DNA from: Parablautia sp. Marseille-Q6255
GTDB lineage: Bacteria > Bacillota > Clostridia > Lachnospirales > Lachnospiraceae
Direction of reading: 5' to 3'
DNA: 64,000 nt
Assembly: GCF_951230155.1 (NCBI RefSeq)
Contig: NZ_CATNVD010000010.1
Span: 62,001 to 126,000, forward strand
Part shown: positions 17,109 to 26,081 of the stretch, piece after piece
Numbering within the stretch: position 1 is the stretch's first letter
Layout: each line of letters starts with the position of its first letter
Program-made: the position numbers and the translations under genes
The notes under the pieces: generated by a model
Seen by the model: only the letters and a program-made list of their open reading frames with translations
Told to the model about the DNA's origin: nothing
The model's database searches: none

Positions 17109-17542
17109 ATGTCGGACAGTTAAATGAGGGCGTTGTTCTGGATCATATCGAAGCCGGAAAAGCAATGTCCATCTACAAATATTTAAAGCTTGACCATATG
17201 GACTGCTGTGTGGCGATCATCAAAAACGCGCACAGCAATAAGATGGGAAAAAAGGACATCATCAAGATCGAGTGTCCGATTGACGAGCTGGATTTGAATG
17301 TACTTGGTTTTATTGATCACCGCATTACGGTCAATATTATCCAGGACGCCCGCATCGTTGCCAAAAAAGAGCTGACGCTGCCGAAAAAGCTGGTCAACAT
17401 CATTCACTGCAAAAACCCGCGCTGCATCACCTCGATCGAGCAGGAGCTGGATCACATCTTTTTCCTGGCAGATGCGGAAAATGAAGTGTACCGCTGCCAG
17501 TACTGTGAAGAGAAATACCGCAGTTCACGGAAAAAGCAGTAG
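17102..17542 (+). CDS. pyrI: Aspartate carbamoyltransferase regulatory subunit
   Basis: PyrI binds nucleotides and makes the PyrB trimers allosteric. The 146-residue protein has the nucleotide domain ([19 protein letters not shown]) and a C-terminal zinc site with four Cys: CKNPRC and CQYC. Overlap with pyrB suggests coupled synthesis. Its presence implies an enteric-type, effector-sensitive enzyme rather than the bare PyrB trimer of Bacillus. Confidence 0.95.
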   Translation: MLNVGQLNEGVVLDHIEAGKAMSIYKYLKLDHMDCCVAIIKNAHSNKMGKKDIIKIECPIDELDLNVLGFIDHRITVNIIQDARIVAKKELTLPKKLVNIIHCKNPRCITSIEQELDHIFFLADAENEVYRCQYCEEKYRSSRKKQ

Positions 17543-17585
17543 ACTTATAGCCGTTTCGGAATTGTTTTCACGATTATCCCAGACA

Positions 17586-17636
17586 AAAAGACACATCATG
17601 CCACATTTGCATCTGCTGCGTGATGTGTCTTTCTTT
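17586..17636. terminator. Bidirectional terminator between pyrI and dfrA
   Basis: Perfect arms AAAGACACATCA (17588-17599) and TGATGTGTCTTT (17621-17632), with T runs on both strands, between two convergent genes. Confidence 0.8.
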
Positions 17637-17638
17637 AT

Positions 17639-18133
17639 CTACTCTGCGATCCTCTCATACCGCAGGAAACGGTATTCCAGATCAAAGTATGTCTGCTCTT
17701 CACTGTCGCCCGTGATCACCCATTCCTTCTTCTCGTCAAGATTCGGAAAAAATGCATCTGCCTCGTATACATGGTCGATTTTTGTCACATGCGCCACTTT
17801 GCAGTACGGCAGGAACTGACGGTAGATGCTGTCGCCGCCGATCACATAGATTTCCTCATCCTCGTATTTTTTCAGCTCTTCGAGCGCTTCCTCGACTGTA
17901 TGGCAGACAATCGCTCCTTTTACATGATAATGTGGATTATTGGTCAGGACGATATTTGTTCTGTTCCTGAGCGGAAGACCGTTCGGAAATGTCTCAAGAG
18001 TCTTTCTTCCCATGACTACCACATGTCCGCTCGTTGTCTCCCGAAAAAACTTCATATCTGCCGGAATACTCACAAGAAGCTGGTTGTTCTTTCCGATTCC
18101 CCAGTTTTTATCTACAGCTACTATCATATTCAT
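17639..18133 (-). CDS. folA: Dihydrofolate reductase
   Basis: DHFR regenerates tetrahydrofolate, which ThyA oxidises. The 164-residue protein has MIVAVDKNWGIGKNNQLLVS, the GRKTLETFP NADPH motif and EEIYVIGGDSIYRQFLPY. It follows thyA by 21 bases, the expected pairing. Confidence 0.94.
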   Translation of the reverse strand: MNMIVAVDKNWGIGKNNQLLVSIPADMKFFRETTSGHVVVMGRKTLETFPNGLPLRNRTNIVLTNNPHYHVKGAIVCHTVEEALEELKKYEDEEIYVIGGDSIYRQFLPYCKVAHVTKIDHVYEADAFFPNLDEKKEWVITGDSEEQTYFDLEYRFLRYERIAE

Positions 18134-18154
18134 TGCTTTGTTCCTCCCTTTTTC

Positions 18155-19003
18155 TTATACAGCGATCGGAATATTTTTGATCTGCGGTCCCGTCACATAA
18201 TTTTCTATATGCAGATCGTCTACCGTAAACGCATAAAAATCCGTGATATCTGGTGTCAGCCACACCTTCGGCGCCGGATACGTCTGCCTTTCGATCAGCT
18301 CCCGGATCAGCGGGATATGTCTGTCGTAGATATGTGCATCTGCGATCACATGCACCAGTTCACCTGCCTGCATGCCGCAGCTTTGTGCCATCATATGCAC
18401 CAGCAGCGCATACTGTACGACATTCCAGTTGTTGGCGGCAAGCACATCCTGCGACCGCTGATTCAGGATCGCATTCAGCGTCAGCTTATCTGAGTCCTTC
18501 TCCTGCGTCACATTAAAAGTCATACTGTAGGCGCACGGATACAGATTCATCTCATGCAGATCCGCATGTACATAAATATTCGTCATGATCCTGCGGCTGT
18601 ACGGATTATGTCTGAGATCATACAGTACCCGGTCGACCTGATCCATCATTCCTTCGCGGTACTGATGCTTTACCTGCATCTGATAGCCATAGGCCTTACC
18701 GATGCTGCCGGACTCATCCGCCCAGCTGTCCCAGATGTGACTGTTCAGATCATGGATATTATTTGATTTTTTCTGCCAGATCCATAAAAGCTCGTCAAAT
18801 GCACTTTTGATCCCCGTCCTGCGAAGCGTCAAAGCGGGAAATTCCTTTCGCAGATCATACCGGTTGACTACCCCGAACCGCTTAATCGTATACGCCGATG
18901 TGCCATCCTCCCATTTTGGACGCACCTTTTCTCCCTCCGTACTGACTCCGTTTTCCAGAATATCCTTACACATATCAATAAAAATCCTGTCTGCGCAGCT
19001 CAT
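18155..19003 (-). CDS. thyA: Thymidylate synthase (ThyA type), divergent active site
   Basis: ThyA methylates dUMP to dTMP with methylene-tetrahydrofolate. The 282-residue protein keeps the nucleophile Cys in YPCAYSMTFNV, the phosphate-binding QRSQDV, the Asn in NNWNVVQYALLVHMMAQ that recognises uracil, and the His/Tyr of DAHIYDRH. The usual His after the Cys (PCH) is Ala here. That change and a shortened N-terminal part place it in a divergent branch. It is followed by folA. I found no clear promoter; transcription may come from the DHHW gene 98 bases upstream. Confidence 0.88.
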   Translation of the reverse strand: MSCADRIFIDMCKDILENGVSTEGEKVRPKWEDGTSAYTIKRFGVVNRYDLRKEFPALTLRRTGIKSAFDELLWIWQKKSNNIHDLNSHIWDSWADESGSIGKAYGYQMQVKHQYREGMMDQVDRVLYDLRHNPYSRRIMTNIYVHADLHEMNLYPCAYSMTFNVTQEKDSDKLTLNAILNQRSQDVLAANNWNVVQYALLVHMMAQSCGMQAGELVHVIADAHIYDRHIPLIRELIERQTYPAPKVWLTPDITDFYAFTVDDLHIENYVTGPQIKNIPIAV

Positions 19004-19101
19004 CCTCGTTCCTCCTTTATCTCATTTCTGTTCTTCTGCCGGCTCACCCGTCCGGCTTTTTCTTCTGCTGTCTCCAGCGAATCCTGACACAGCCTGTGCA
19101 G

Positions 19102-20238
19102 CTAGTAGGTCAGCCTGCTGATACTTGTATCTTCTGCAAAACCAGACGCATTATACAAAAACAGCAGGTCCGTATAATCGCCCTGTGCGATCAGCTCGCT
19201 CACCTTCTGATTATAATACCGGATATCCAGCATATCAATCGCGTCAAACTCCTCCAGAAGAAACGGCACAAAGCAGTGCGCGTAGGAATCCTTGATCACA
19301 AGAAGCCGCCGCCCCTTGCCGGCTCGCGTCCCGATCCTGACAAGCGCATGATTTCCGCCGAAAAATATATCATACTTGCTCTTCGTCTCAAGCGCTGTGC
19401 GGTCGTACACACTGTATCCGATCTCTCCGCCGTCTCCTTTTTGCACCGTATAGAAAATATCTTCCTTTTGCTTATAGATTTCAATGGAATCTTTCTGTGC
19501 GTCGATGCCAAGCTTTGACTGCACCGTACCCTCAAACGCCTCTGTCACTGTCTCTATCTCATAATCTGATGCCTGAGGCACAGCAAAGCCCTGCTGCTTC
19601 GCCCACTGCTGGTACACATAAAACGCTGCCAGCGTCTCCCAGTGGTGATCGGTCCGATAATAGATCTCCTCATCACTGTGTGCTCGCAGGATATCTGATG
19701 TATCAAACCAGACGCCCTCCGGAAGCGCCTGCTCGATCTGCGTCAGATACGCTTCCTCATCATATGGAGAGGCAAACGGCGGAAGCTTGTCCTTTAAGAT
19801 ATCGACTGCATTCGGAACAACCATCACGGTCATATGATCCTGAAACTGTTCCTGATACATCCTGGCAAATTCTCCGAGTACACGCACATTGAGCGCTGCC
19901 GTATCGGTCGTAAATGCCCCGGTATGCTTCTCAATCAAATATCCGTCATCCGCAAAATAAATATCCTTACTCTCTCTTTTAAACATCGCACGCTCGACAT
20001 CTGTCTTTAAGCCGATCCACGCATCGCGGGCAACAAACTGATCGGTCAGATACGTCTCATAATCTGCTTCAAACTCTCCGCTCAAAACACTCTCTGCCGT
20101 AAGTTCCGGCATTTTTGCCAGCGTCCTGTTTTCTGATTCCGAATACTCTGTATCTGGCTTGATCATTGTCGCGATCGTAAAACCAAAGATCAGAATACAA
20201 AACAATGTGATGATATTCCAAGATTGCCGTTTATTCAT
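19102..20238 (-). CDS. DHHW-family (AlgX/AlgJ-like) surface protein
   Basis: A 378-residue exported protein with one N-terminal membrane segment (NIITLFCILIFGFTIATMI) and an SGNH-like domain. The DHHW motif is in YYRTDHHWETLAAFYVYQQW, and LLVIKDSYAHCFVPFLLEEF is the Ser block. Such proteins work with a membrane O-acyltransferase to acetylate an exopolysaccharide or wall polymer. It lies 41 bases downstream of exactly such an acyltransferase. Confidence 0.85.
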   Translation of the reverse strand: MNKRQSWNIITLFCILIFGFTIATMIKPDTEYSESENRTLAKMPELTAESVLSGEFEADYETYLTDQFVARDAWIGLKTDVERAMFKRESKDIYFADDGYLIEKHTGAFTTDTAALNVRVLGEFARMYQEQFQDHMTVMVVPNAVDILKDKLPPFASPYDEEAYLTQIEQALPEGVWFDTSDILRAHSDEEIYYRTDHHWETLAAFYVYQQWAKQQGFAVPQASDYEIETVTEAFEGTVQSKLGIDAQKDSIEIYKQKEDIFYTVQKGDGGEIGYSVYDRTALETKSKYDIFFGGNHALVRIGTRAGKGRRLLVIKDSYAHCFVPFLLEEFDAIDMLDIRYYNQKVSELIAQGDYTDLLFLYNASGFAEDTSISRLTY

Positions 20239-20279
20239 ATTAATTAAATCTCCACTTTAAAAATACCGTCTGATCCGTT

Positions 20280-21701
20280 TTAAAATCTGAAATATAAAAA
20301 CGGATTGAAGGATGCATCTACAAGCCATGCTACAGAAAGCAGAAAGACTGCCGCATAAAATATATTCTTCACAAGAATGATCGCCACATCGCTTCCCTTT
20401 AAAGCTGCACACAGCCGGTCTCCGAGCTTTTTCGGCAGACGTGTGCTTCCGAGCATAAGGATTGCGAGCAGGATCACATTATTATATAGAAGGTAGATCG
20501 TCTCCTGATTCACAAATCCCTGTCCATATCCGCCAAACAGCGCACGCATAAATCCAAGTCCCAGCTTCATGTCATCAAACACGAACAGGTTCCAGCCGAT
20601 CAGCACAAAAAAGAGACAATACACATGCTGGAAAATAGCAGGAAGCTTTTTCAGATATTTCCCAAGGAAAAATTTCTCCACAAATAAAAGGACTCCGTAG
20701 TAAATGCCCCATATCACAAAATTCCAGTTTGCGCCGTGCCAGAATCCTGTCAGAAGCCATACAACAAAGATGTTGCGGATATGGCGCAGTGTCCCCACTC
20801 TGTTTCCTCCAAGCGGTATGTACACATAATCACGGAACCAGGTTCCAAGCGATATATGCCATCTCCGCCAGAACTCTGTAATGCTCTTTGAAATATACGG
20901 ATAATTAAAATTCTCAAGAAACCGGAATCCAAACATATGCCCCAGACCGATCGCCATATCAGAATATGCCGAAAAATCAAAATAAAGCTGGAATGCATAC
21001 GCTGCCAGGCCGATCCACGCGGTAAGCACCGGAAGCTGTTCGTACGACATTGCCCGGACAGCCTCCCACAGTACACCTGCATTATTCGCAAGCAATACCT
21101 TTTTCCCCAGACCGATCATAAAACGGTGAATTCCAAGTGCAAACTGCTCCGAGGTCTCTTTTCTGCAGCGCAGCTGCTGATCGATCGTCTTGTACTGTAC
21201 GATCGGTCCGGCGATCAGCTGTGGAAACATCGTCACATAAGCGCCAAATGAAATCAGATTCTTCTGTACCTGCGCCTCTCCGCGATAAACATCGATCGTA
21301 TAGGACATGGTCTGAAACGTATAAAAAGAAATACCGATCGGAAGCGCCAGATGCAACAGCTCAAAGCCTGCGCCTGTGAGCCCGTTCACTGTATTGATCG
21401 CAAAGTCCGCATACTTGAAAAATCCAAGCAAAGACAGACTGATCACAGAGGACACAATGAGAGCCGCTTTTGCCCTTCCCTCATTTCCCTTTTTCTTCTG
21501 GCTATCCACCACAATACCGCCCGCATACGATACAAGGATCGACACAAGCATCAAAAGGATATAGACCGGCTCCCCCCAGGCATAAAATAAAAGACTGAAA
21601 AGCAGCAGCACCAGGTTCCTGATACTGCGCGGAACAATATAATATACTATAAGGACTGCCGGTAAAAATCGAAACAAAAATAACAAACTGCTGAAAATCA
21701 T
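20280..21701 (-). CDS. MBOAT family O-acyltransferase (AlgI/DltB-like)
   Basis: A 473-residue polytopic protein that passes acyl groups across the membrane to a surface polymer. It shows about ten hydrophobic segments, FWRRWHISLGTWFRDYVYIP, and the catalytic His in GFWHGANWNFVIWG. GGGGAG lies 7 bases before the ATG. With the DHHW protein it forms a two-gene acetylation module; no polymer synthesis gene is nearby, so the target is unknown. Confidence 0.92.
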   Translation of the reverse strand: MIFSSLLFLFRFLPAVLIVYYIVPRSIRNLVLLLFSLLFYAWGEPVYILLMLVSILVSYAGGIVVDSQKKKGNEGRAKAALIVSSVISLSLLGFFKYADFAINTVNGLTGAGFELLHLALPIGISFYTFQTMSYTIDVYRGEAQVQKNLISFGAYVTMFPQLIAGPIVQYKTIDQQLRCRKETSEQFALGIHRFMIGLGKKVLLANNAGVLWEAVRAMSYEQLPVLTAWIGLAAYAFQLYFDFSAYSDMAIGLGHMFGFRFLENFNYPYISKSITEFWRRWHISLGTWFRDYVYIPLGGNRVGTLRHIRNIFVVWLLTGFWHGANWNFVIWGIYYGVLLFVEKFFLGKYLKKLPAIFQHVYCLFFVLIGWNLFVFDDMKLGLGFMRALFGGYGQGFVNQETIYLLYNNVILLAILMLGSTRLPKKLGDRLCAALKGSDVAIILVKNIFYAAVFLLSVAWLVDASFNPFLYFRF

Positions 21702-21748
21702 ATATTATCTCCCCATCCATAGTACGCAGACGGATCGTCTACTTCGAC

Positions 21749-21777
21749 ATTATATAATACATAGGCTTCAGAAGCAA
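21749..21777 (-). promoter_or_regulatory. Sigma-A promoter of the MBOAT-DHHW module
   Basis: Minus strand: TTGCTT (21772-21777), 17-base spacer, TATAAT (21749-21754). A short hairpin (GTAGACG/CGTCTGC) follows in the leader. Confidence 0.7.
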
Positions 21778-21832
21778 ACGGTTTTTATTCTGCTTTTTTC
21801 TACATAAAATCCCTTCATCTTTGTCGAAATAC

Positions 21833-21860
21833 TTGACTTTGCTATTGTTTCCTATATAAT
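21833..21860 (+). promoter_or_regulatory. Sigma-A promoter of the SGNH hydrolase gene
   Basis: TTGACT (21833-21838), 16-base spacer, TATAAT (21855-21860). It points away from the MBOAT promoter 55 bases to its left. Confidence 0.75.
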
Positions 21861-21899
21861 ATGAACTTGTTGACATAAAAAAATTGGGGAGATTCATAT

Positions 21900-22928
21900 A
21901 TGCAGACACAAAAACGCAGGCGCAGACGGCGGCAGGACCGCCTGATTCTGAACCTTTTAATTATCGTCACCCTCGTCCTTGTCGTATTCGAAGGACGGCT
22001 GGTGATGACCATGGTGAAACACAGCACCTCCCGGAATGATCCTGAAATCTCAGATGACAAAAAACCGGGCAGCCACTCGGACGACAAGGACTCTGCCGCC
22101 CAGACAGAGGCGGACGATGACGCCATTGATCCCTCCGGCTCTCTGGCAGGCCTCCCCGCAAATGCAGGCGGTTCCTCTGTTTCCGGAGAGGTCTCCGGTC
22201 CTGCGGTTTCTACAGTGTCTGATCCATCCAGTCCGGCGATCGTAAAAAAAACAGATCCGCCTGTCGATGACTCCTACTTTTCAGACGCTGTCTTTATCGG
22301 AGACTCCCGCATGGAAGGCTTCCGCAACGCCTCCGGTATCACACAGGGGCAGTTCTTTACGAGTGTTGGAATGTCCTTATCCTCTATGACAAGCGGAGAT
22401 GTGATCCAGACCGCAGACGGCAATATCACAGTAGCCGCCGCCCTCTCAGGCGGTTCCTACAACAAGATCTACATCATGCTCGGCACCAACGATCTGGGCG
22501 AATACGACTGGAACGCTTTTCAGGAAGGGTTTATCTCTGTGACAGAGCGGTTTCATGAGATCCAGCCTGACGCCATCTTCTACATCTGCAGTGTTATTTA
22601 TGTAGAAGAAGACAAGGTCACAAGCGGAGAATATATCAATAACGCAAATGTCGACAAAATAAATTCTATTCTTCTGGACATCTGCGAAGAAAAAGGATAT
22701 TATTATCTGGATCTGAACGAATTTTTGTCAAACGGTTATGGCTCTTTGATCCAGGGCGCCACCAGTGACGGTGTACACATCTATCCGGAATACTGCAAAC
22801 AAATGCTCGACTATCTGAAAAGTCATTACGTTCCGGTCAGTGATGCTACTGGAAAAGAGGATGCCTCCGACGAGACAGAAGCGCAGACTTCCACAGAGGC
22901 AAAAAAAGATGACCAGACAAAGGAATGA
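21900..22928 (+). CDS. Membrane-anchored SGNH/GDSL hydrolase
   Basis: A 342-residue exported esterase-like protein. After a basic start (KRRRRRRQDR) comes one membrane helix (LILNLLIIVTLVLVVFEG), a Ser/Asp-rich linker to about residue 120, then the hydrolase: block I VFIGDSRMEG, block III GTNDLGEYDW, block V DGVHIYPEY. A charged tail (EDASDETEAQTSTEAKKDDQ) follows. It may remove acyl groups from a surface polymer. It faces away from the MBOAT module and is followed after 38 bases by a lipoprotein gene. Confidence 0.88.
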   Translation: MQTQKRRRRRRQDRLILNLLIIVTLVLVVFEGRLVMTMVKHSTSRNDPEISDDKKPGSHSDDKDSAAQTEADDDAIDPSGSLAGLPANAGGSSVSGEVSGPAVSTVSDPSSPAIVKKTDPPVDDSYFSDAVFIGDSRMEGFRNASGITQGQFFTSVGMSLSSMTSGDVIQTADGNITVAAALSGGSYNKIYIMLGTNDLGEYDWNAFQEGFISVTERFHEIQPDAIFYICSVIYVEEDKVTSGEYINNANVDKINSILLDICEEKGYYYLDLNEFLSNGYGSLIQGATSDGVHIYPEYCKQMLDYLKSHYVPVSDATGKEDASDETEAQTSTEAKKDDQTKE

Positions 22929-22966
22929 TCATTCACAAACAGGGTTCACAAAGAAAGGGGCTTTTT

Positions 22967-23437
22967 ATGATGAAAAAATTCGCAGCAATCCTCTGCGCAG
23001 CAGCCATGGCGCTTAGCCTGACAGCCTGCGGAGGCGGGAATGACAAAGACGTATCCATTGACACAGCAAAGCTTGCCGGAGAGCTTCTCGAGACAGTCAC
23101 CTCCGATCAGCTCAGCGAGACAGCTTCTGATATGCTCTCTTCTATTTATTTCTTTGAAGATGGTACGATCGAGACAGGCACTGCCTACGCAAGCTCAGGA
23201 GCAACCGCATGTGAAGTTGCAGTTGTACAGAGCAAGGATGCAAAAAATACTGCTGAGGTAGAAAAACTGTTTCGCACGCGTGTAAGTAATCAGTCTGAGC
23301 TCTATGCTTCTTATAATGAAGCAGAGGTGGCACGGCTGGAGGAGGCGATCGTCAAGAGCGCCGGAGCATATACCGTACTGTGTGTCACAGATGATACAGA
23401 CAAGGCAAATGACATTTTAGAAGAATACGGGTTCTGA
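22967..23437 (+). CDS. DUF4358 lipoprotein
   Basis: A 156-residue lipoprotein with signal peptide KKFAAILCAAAMALSLTAC; the lipobox Cys is followed by GGGNDK. The rest matches DUF4358: KLAGELLETVTSDQL, the middle SSGATACEVAVVQSKDAK and the end GAYTVLCVTDDTDKANDILE. The start is the first of two ATGs, 6 bases after AAAGGGG. Function is unknown; linkage to the SGNH hydrolase suggests a shared surface role. Confidence 0.82.
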   Translation: MMKKFAAILCAAAMALSLTACGGGNDKDVSIDTAKLAGELLETVTSDQLSETASDMLSSIYFFEDGTIETGTAYASSGATACEVAVVQSKDAKNTAEVEKLFRTRVSNQSELYASYNEAEVARLEEAIVKSAGAYTVLCVTDDTDKANDILEEYGF

Positions 23438-23470
23438 TCCTGCCAGGATTTGCACTCCAGTTATTAAGAA

Positions 23471-23526
23471 AAACTCCCAGAGGAGTCCGCATACCTTACC
23501 GCCGGTACTCTTTGGGAGTCTTTTTA
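23471..23526 (+). terminator. Terminator after the DUF4358 gene
   Basis: Arms ACTCCCA (23473-23479) and TGGGAGT (23513-23519), extended by imperfect pairing inside, followed by CTTTTT. Confidence 0.75.
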
Positions 23527-23570
23527 AGCCCAAAATTCCAAAATTTTTTCAGGATTTTTCAAAAAAACTC

Positions 23571-23599
23571 TTGCAAAATCCTGAGAAATTATATATAAT
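23571..23599 (+). promoter_or_regulatory. Sigma-A promoter of tRNA-Thr
   Basis: TTGCAA (23571-23576), 17-base spacer, TATAAT (23594-23599). The tRNA begins about 30 bases after the predicted start. Confidence 0.7.
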
Positions 23600-23634
23600 A
23601 ATCAAGTCGGTTGTGATAACCGCATATAGCATGT

Positions 23635-23707
<73 letters not shown>

Positions 23708-23777
23708 CGTAGGATTGCCCTGTATTTATTTTTAAATACGGGGTTTTTCTTTGTATTTAGAAAAAGGAGGGGAAGTT

Positions 23778-25130
23778 ATGGAACAGGTACAAAAAACGAC
23801 GCTCCTGACAGAGGGGCCGATCTGGAAGCGAATGACCGCATTTGCATTTCCACTTTTTCTGGGAAATCTATTTCAGCAGCTGTATAATACTGCCGATTCA
23901 CTGATCGTCGGAAATTTTCTGGGCAGCAATGCACTTGCAGCTGTTTCATCATCAGGAAGTCTGATCTTTTTACTGGTTGGATTTTTTAACGGAATCGCGA
24001 TCGGCGCAGGGGTGGTGATCGCAAAGTATTATGGAGCAAGGCAGACGGAGCGGCTGCAAAAAGCGATACATACGACCATCGGCTTCGGGATCATATCCGG
24101 TATTCTGCTCACGATCATAGGGATTTTGCTTGCACCGCAGATCCTGATCTGGATGAAAACGCCTGCGGATGTCCTTCCTAATTCCATTTTATATTTTCGG
24201 ATCTATTTCCTCGGTTCACCGGCATTTGTGCTGTACACTCATTTTGTAGGAATTTTGCAGTCAGTCGGCGACAGCCGTCATCCGCTGTATTATCTGATTT
24301 TTTCATCACTCGTAAATATTGTACTGGACCTGCTCTTTGTCGGTGTTTTCCACATGGGAGTGGGAGCGGCGGCTGCTGCGACGATCATTTCACAGTTTTT
24401 GAGCGCAGCGCTGTGTCTGTACCGCCTGATGAAAAAAAGCCCGGAGGAATACCGTGTATCTTTGCGCCGCATCCGTCTGGATCCCTTTATGCTTCGTCAG
24501 ATCATCAAAAACGGACTGCCTGCAGGAATTCAGAATTCGATCATTTCAATCGCAAATGTAGTAGTTCAGTCGAACATTAACGGATTTGGTAAAATGGCAG
24601 TTGCCGGCTGCGGCTCCTATTCTAAGATAGAGGGATTCGGCTTTTTGCCGATCACATGCTTCTCCATGGCACTGACAACATTCATCAGTCAAAACCTCGG
24701 AGCAAAAAAATATGACCGTGTCAAAAAGGGAGCCCGTTTTGGAATTATATGCAGCCTGGTCCTTGCCGAGCTGATCGGCATTATCCTTTACATTACCATG
24801 CCAGTACTTATTTCTGCTTTTAACAGTGATCCGGAGGTGATCGCATACGGAACACAGCAGGCGCGGACCGTTACACTGTTTTATTTCCTGCTCGCATTCT
24901 CTCACTGTATTGCAGGGCTGATGCGCGGAGCCGGAAAAGCGATCGTGCCAATGTTCGTGATGCTGATCTGCTGGTGCATCATCCGCGTTACATACATAAC
25001 AATCATCGTGCGCGTCATACCTTCCATCAGCGTGATCTTCTGGGCGTATCCGCTTACCTGGTCGCTGAGTTCCATTCTGTTTTTGATCTTTTATCTGAAA
25101 TCGGACTGGATGCATGGATTCGGAAAGTAA
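23778..25130 (+). CDS. MATE family efflux transporter
   Basis: MATE pumps export drugs and other cations in exchange for Na+ or H+. The 450-residue protein has about 12 hydrophobic segments and the typical N-terminus EGPIWKRMTAFAFPLFLGNLFQQLYNTADS; the two halves repeat (LPAGIQNSIISIANVVVQSN in the second). ATG 23778 has GGAGGGG about 5 bases upstream; an earlier in-frame ATG precedes this site. The gene may be read from the tRNA promoter, 70 bases away. Substrate unknown. Confidence 0.92.
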   Translation: MEQVQKTTLLTEGPIWKRMTAFAFPLFLGNLFQQLYNTADSLIVGNFLGSNALAAVSSSGSLIFLLVGFFNGIAIGAGVVIAKYYGARQTERLQKAIHTTIGFGIISGILLTIIGILLAPQILIWMKTPADVLPNSILYFRIYFLGSPAFVLYTHFVGILQSVGDSRHPLYYLIFSSLVNIVLDLLFVGVFHMGVGAAAAATIISQFLSAALCLYRLMKKSPEEYRVSLRRIRLDPFMLRQIIKNGLPAGIQNSIISIANVVVQSNINGFGKMAVAGCGSYSKIEGFGFLPITCFSMALTTFISQNLGAKKYDRVKKGARFGIICSLVLAELIGIILYITMPVLISAFNSDPEVIAYGTQQARTVTLFYFLLAFSHCIAGLMRGAGKAIVPMFVMLICWCIIRVTYITIIVRVIPSISVIFWAYPLTWSLSSILFLIFYLKSDWMHGFGK

Positions 25131-25182
25131 GAAAAAAAGACACTGTCAAAAAACAGTCAGAAAAAATACAATCGAAGATCAG

Positions 25183-25211
25183 AGAAGGGAGCGCAACCGC
25201 CCCCTTCTTTT
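25183..25211 (+). terminator. Terminator after the MATE gene
   Basis: Stem AGAAGGG-A-GCG / CGC-C-CCCTTCT with a CAAC loop and TTTTG. Confidence 0.75.
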
Positions 25212-25230
25212 GTACAACAACACTATGATA

Positions 25231-25262
25231 ATTATTTTAAGGGGCGCTCACGCTCTGCCCCT
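25231..25262 (-). terminator. Terminator after the Sir2-like gene
   Basis: Minus strand: AGGGGC (25257-25262) and GCCCCT (25240-25245) around an 11-base loop, followed by TAAAATAATT. Confidence 0.6.
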
Positions 25263-25269
25263 GTTCACT

Positions 25270-26031
25270 TCAGGCTCCCTGTGCTTCCTGCATTCTTCTG
25301 AGTTCTTCTGCTATCTCAGTCAATGCATCCGAAACATTCTGGATCACCGTATAATCTGCCTCCTTATCACTGAAATGCTCCTTTTCATGGATCACAATCA
25401 CCCGGTTTCCTTCATAATACCGTATAAACTGCTGCACAACCTCTGCGCGCATATTGGTTCCGGCCAGCAAAAGAGTATCTGCTTTTGCCACCTCCTCTGC
25501 CGCCTGGCTGATGACCTTAATGTCAACCATTTCGCCAAGCAGACGCACACCGGGGTGAACCGGCACACGGCATTGTGAACACAGAGGCACCTTTCCTTCT
25601 GTTCTCAGATATTCCAGAGAATAGTCCCGACCGCAGCGCGGACAGCAGTTGCGCTCATGGATCGTCCCATGCAGGTTAAATACTCTGCGGCATCCCGCCC
25701 GCCTTGGGAAATCATAAAGCTGCCTTGTGATCGTACTTTTTACGATCCCCATCTGGTCAAGCCGTGCCAGAGCAGTAAATGCTCTTCCCGGCTCCTTGTC
25801 CTGCGCCAGTACCTTTTCACGGTAAAACTTATAAAAGAGTTCTGTACGGTTATTAAAAAATTTTGCACTGAATACTTCTTCCGGTGAATATCCATATTCC
25901 ATCTCGATCGCATACGCGCTGAGCATATTGCGCATGGAATCTATCCCGTCATCCACGATCATTTCCCTGCCTGACAGGCATACCGTATACTTGCTTTCCC
26001 ACAAAATTTTTGCTATCTGCGCACTGTTCAT
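25270..26031 (-). CDS. Sir2-like protein with degenerate catalytic motifs
   Basis: Sirtuins remove acyl groups from lysine using NAD, or act as ADP-ribosyltransferases or NAD hydrolases. This 253-residue protein aligns with the fold: an NAD segment VCLSGREMIVDDGIDSMR where GAGIS and GIPDFR would stand, a zinc module CPRC...CSQC, NLHG with the catalytic His, HPGVRLLGEMV and LLAGTNM. The GAG triplet is GRE and the QNID block is ITRQL, so key NAD-contacting residues differ. ATG 26031 has GGAGG 8 bases upstream. It is the last of three co-directional genes after glgB and a His-rich CsoR. Confidence 0.78.
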   Translation of the reverse strand: MNSAQIAKILWESKYTVCLSGREMIVDDGIDSMRNMLSAYAIEMEYGYSPEEVFSAKFFNNRTELFYKFYREKVLAQDKEPGRAFTALARLDQMGIVKSTITRQLYDFPRRAGCRRVFNLHGTIHERNCCPRCGRDYSLEYLRTEGKVPLCSQCRVPVHPGVRLLGEMVDIKVISQAAEEVAKADTLLLAGTNMRAEVVQQFIRYYEGNRVIVIHEKEHFSDKEADYTVIQNVSDALTEIAEELRRMQEAQGA

Positions 26032-26081
26032 ACGTGACACCTCCACATACTTTCTGCACATCAACCGTGTGAAAAATGCGT

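Noticed and set aside
19035-19065. Terminator (GCCGG/CCGGC plus T run) between thyA and the DHHW gene
   Set aside because: The T run is on the plus strand, while both flanking genes are on the minus strand and no plus-strand gene precedes it.
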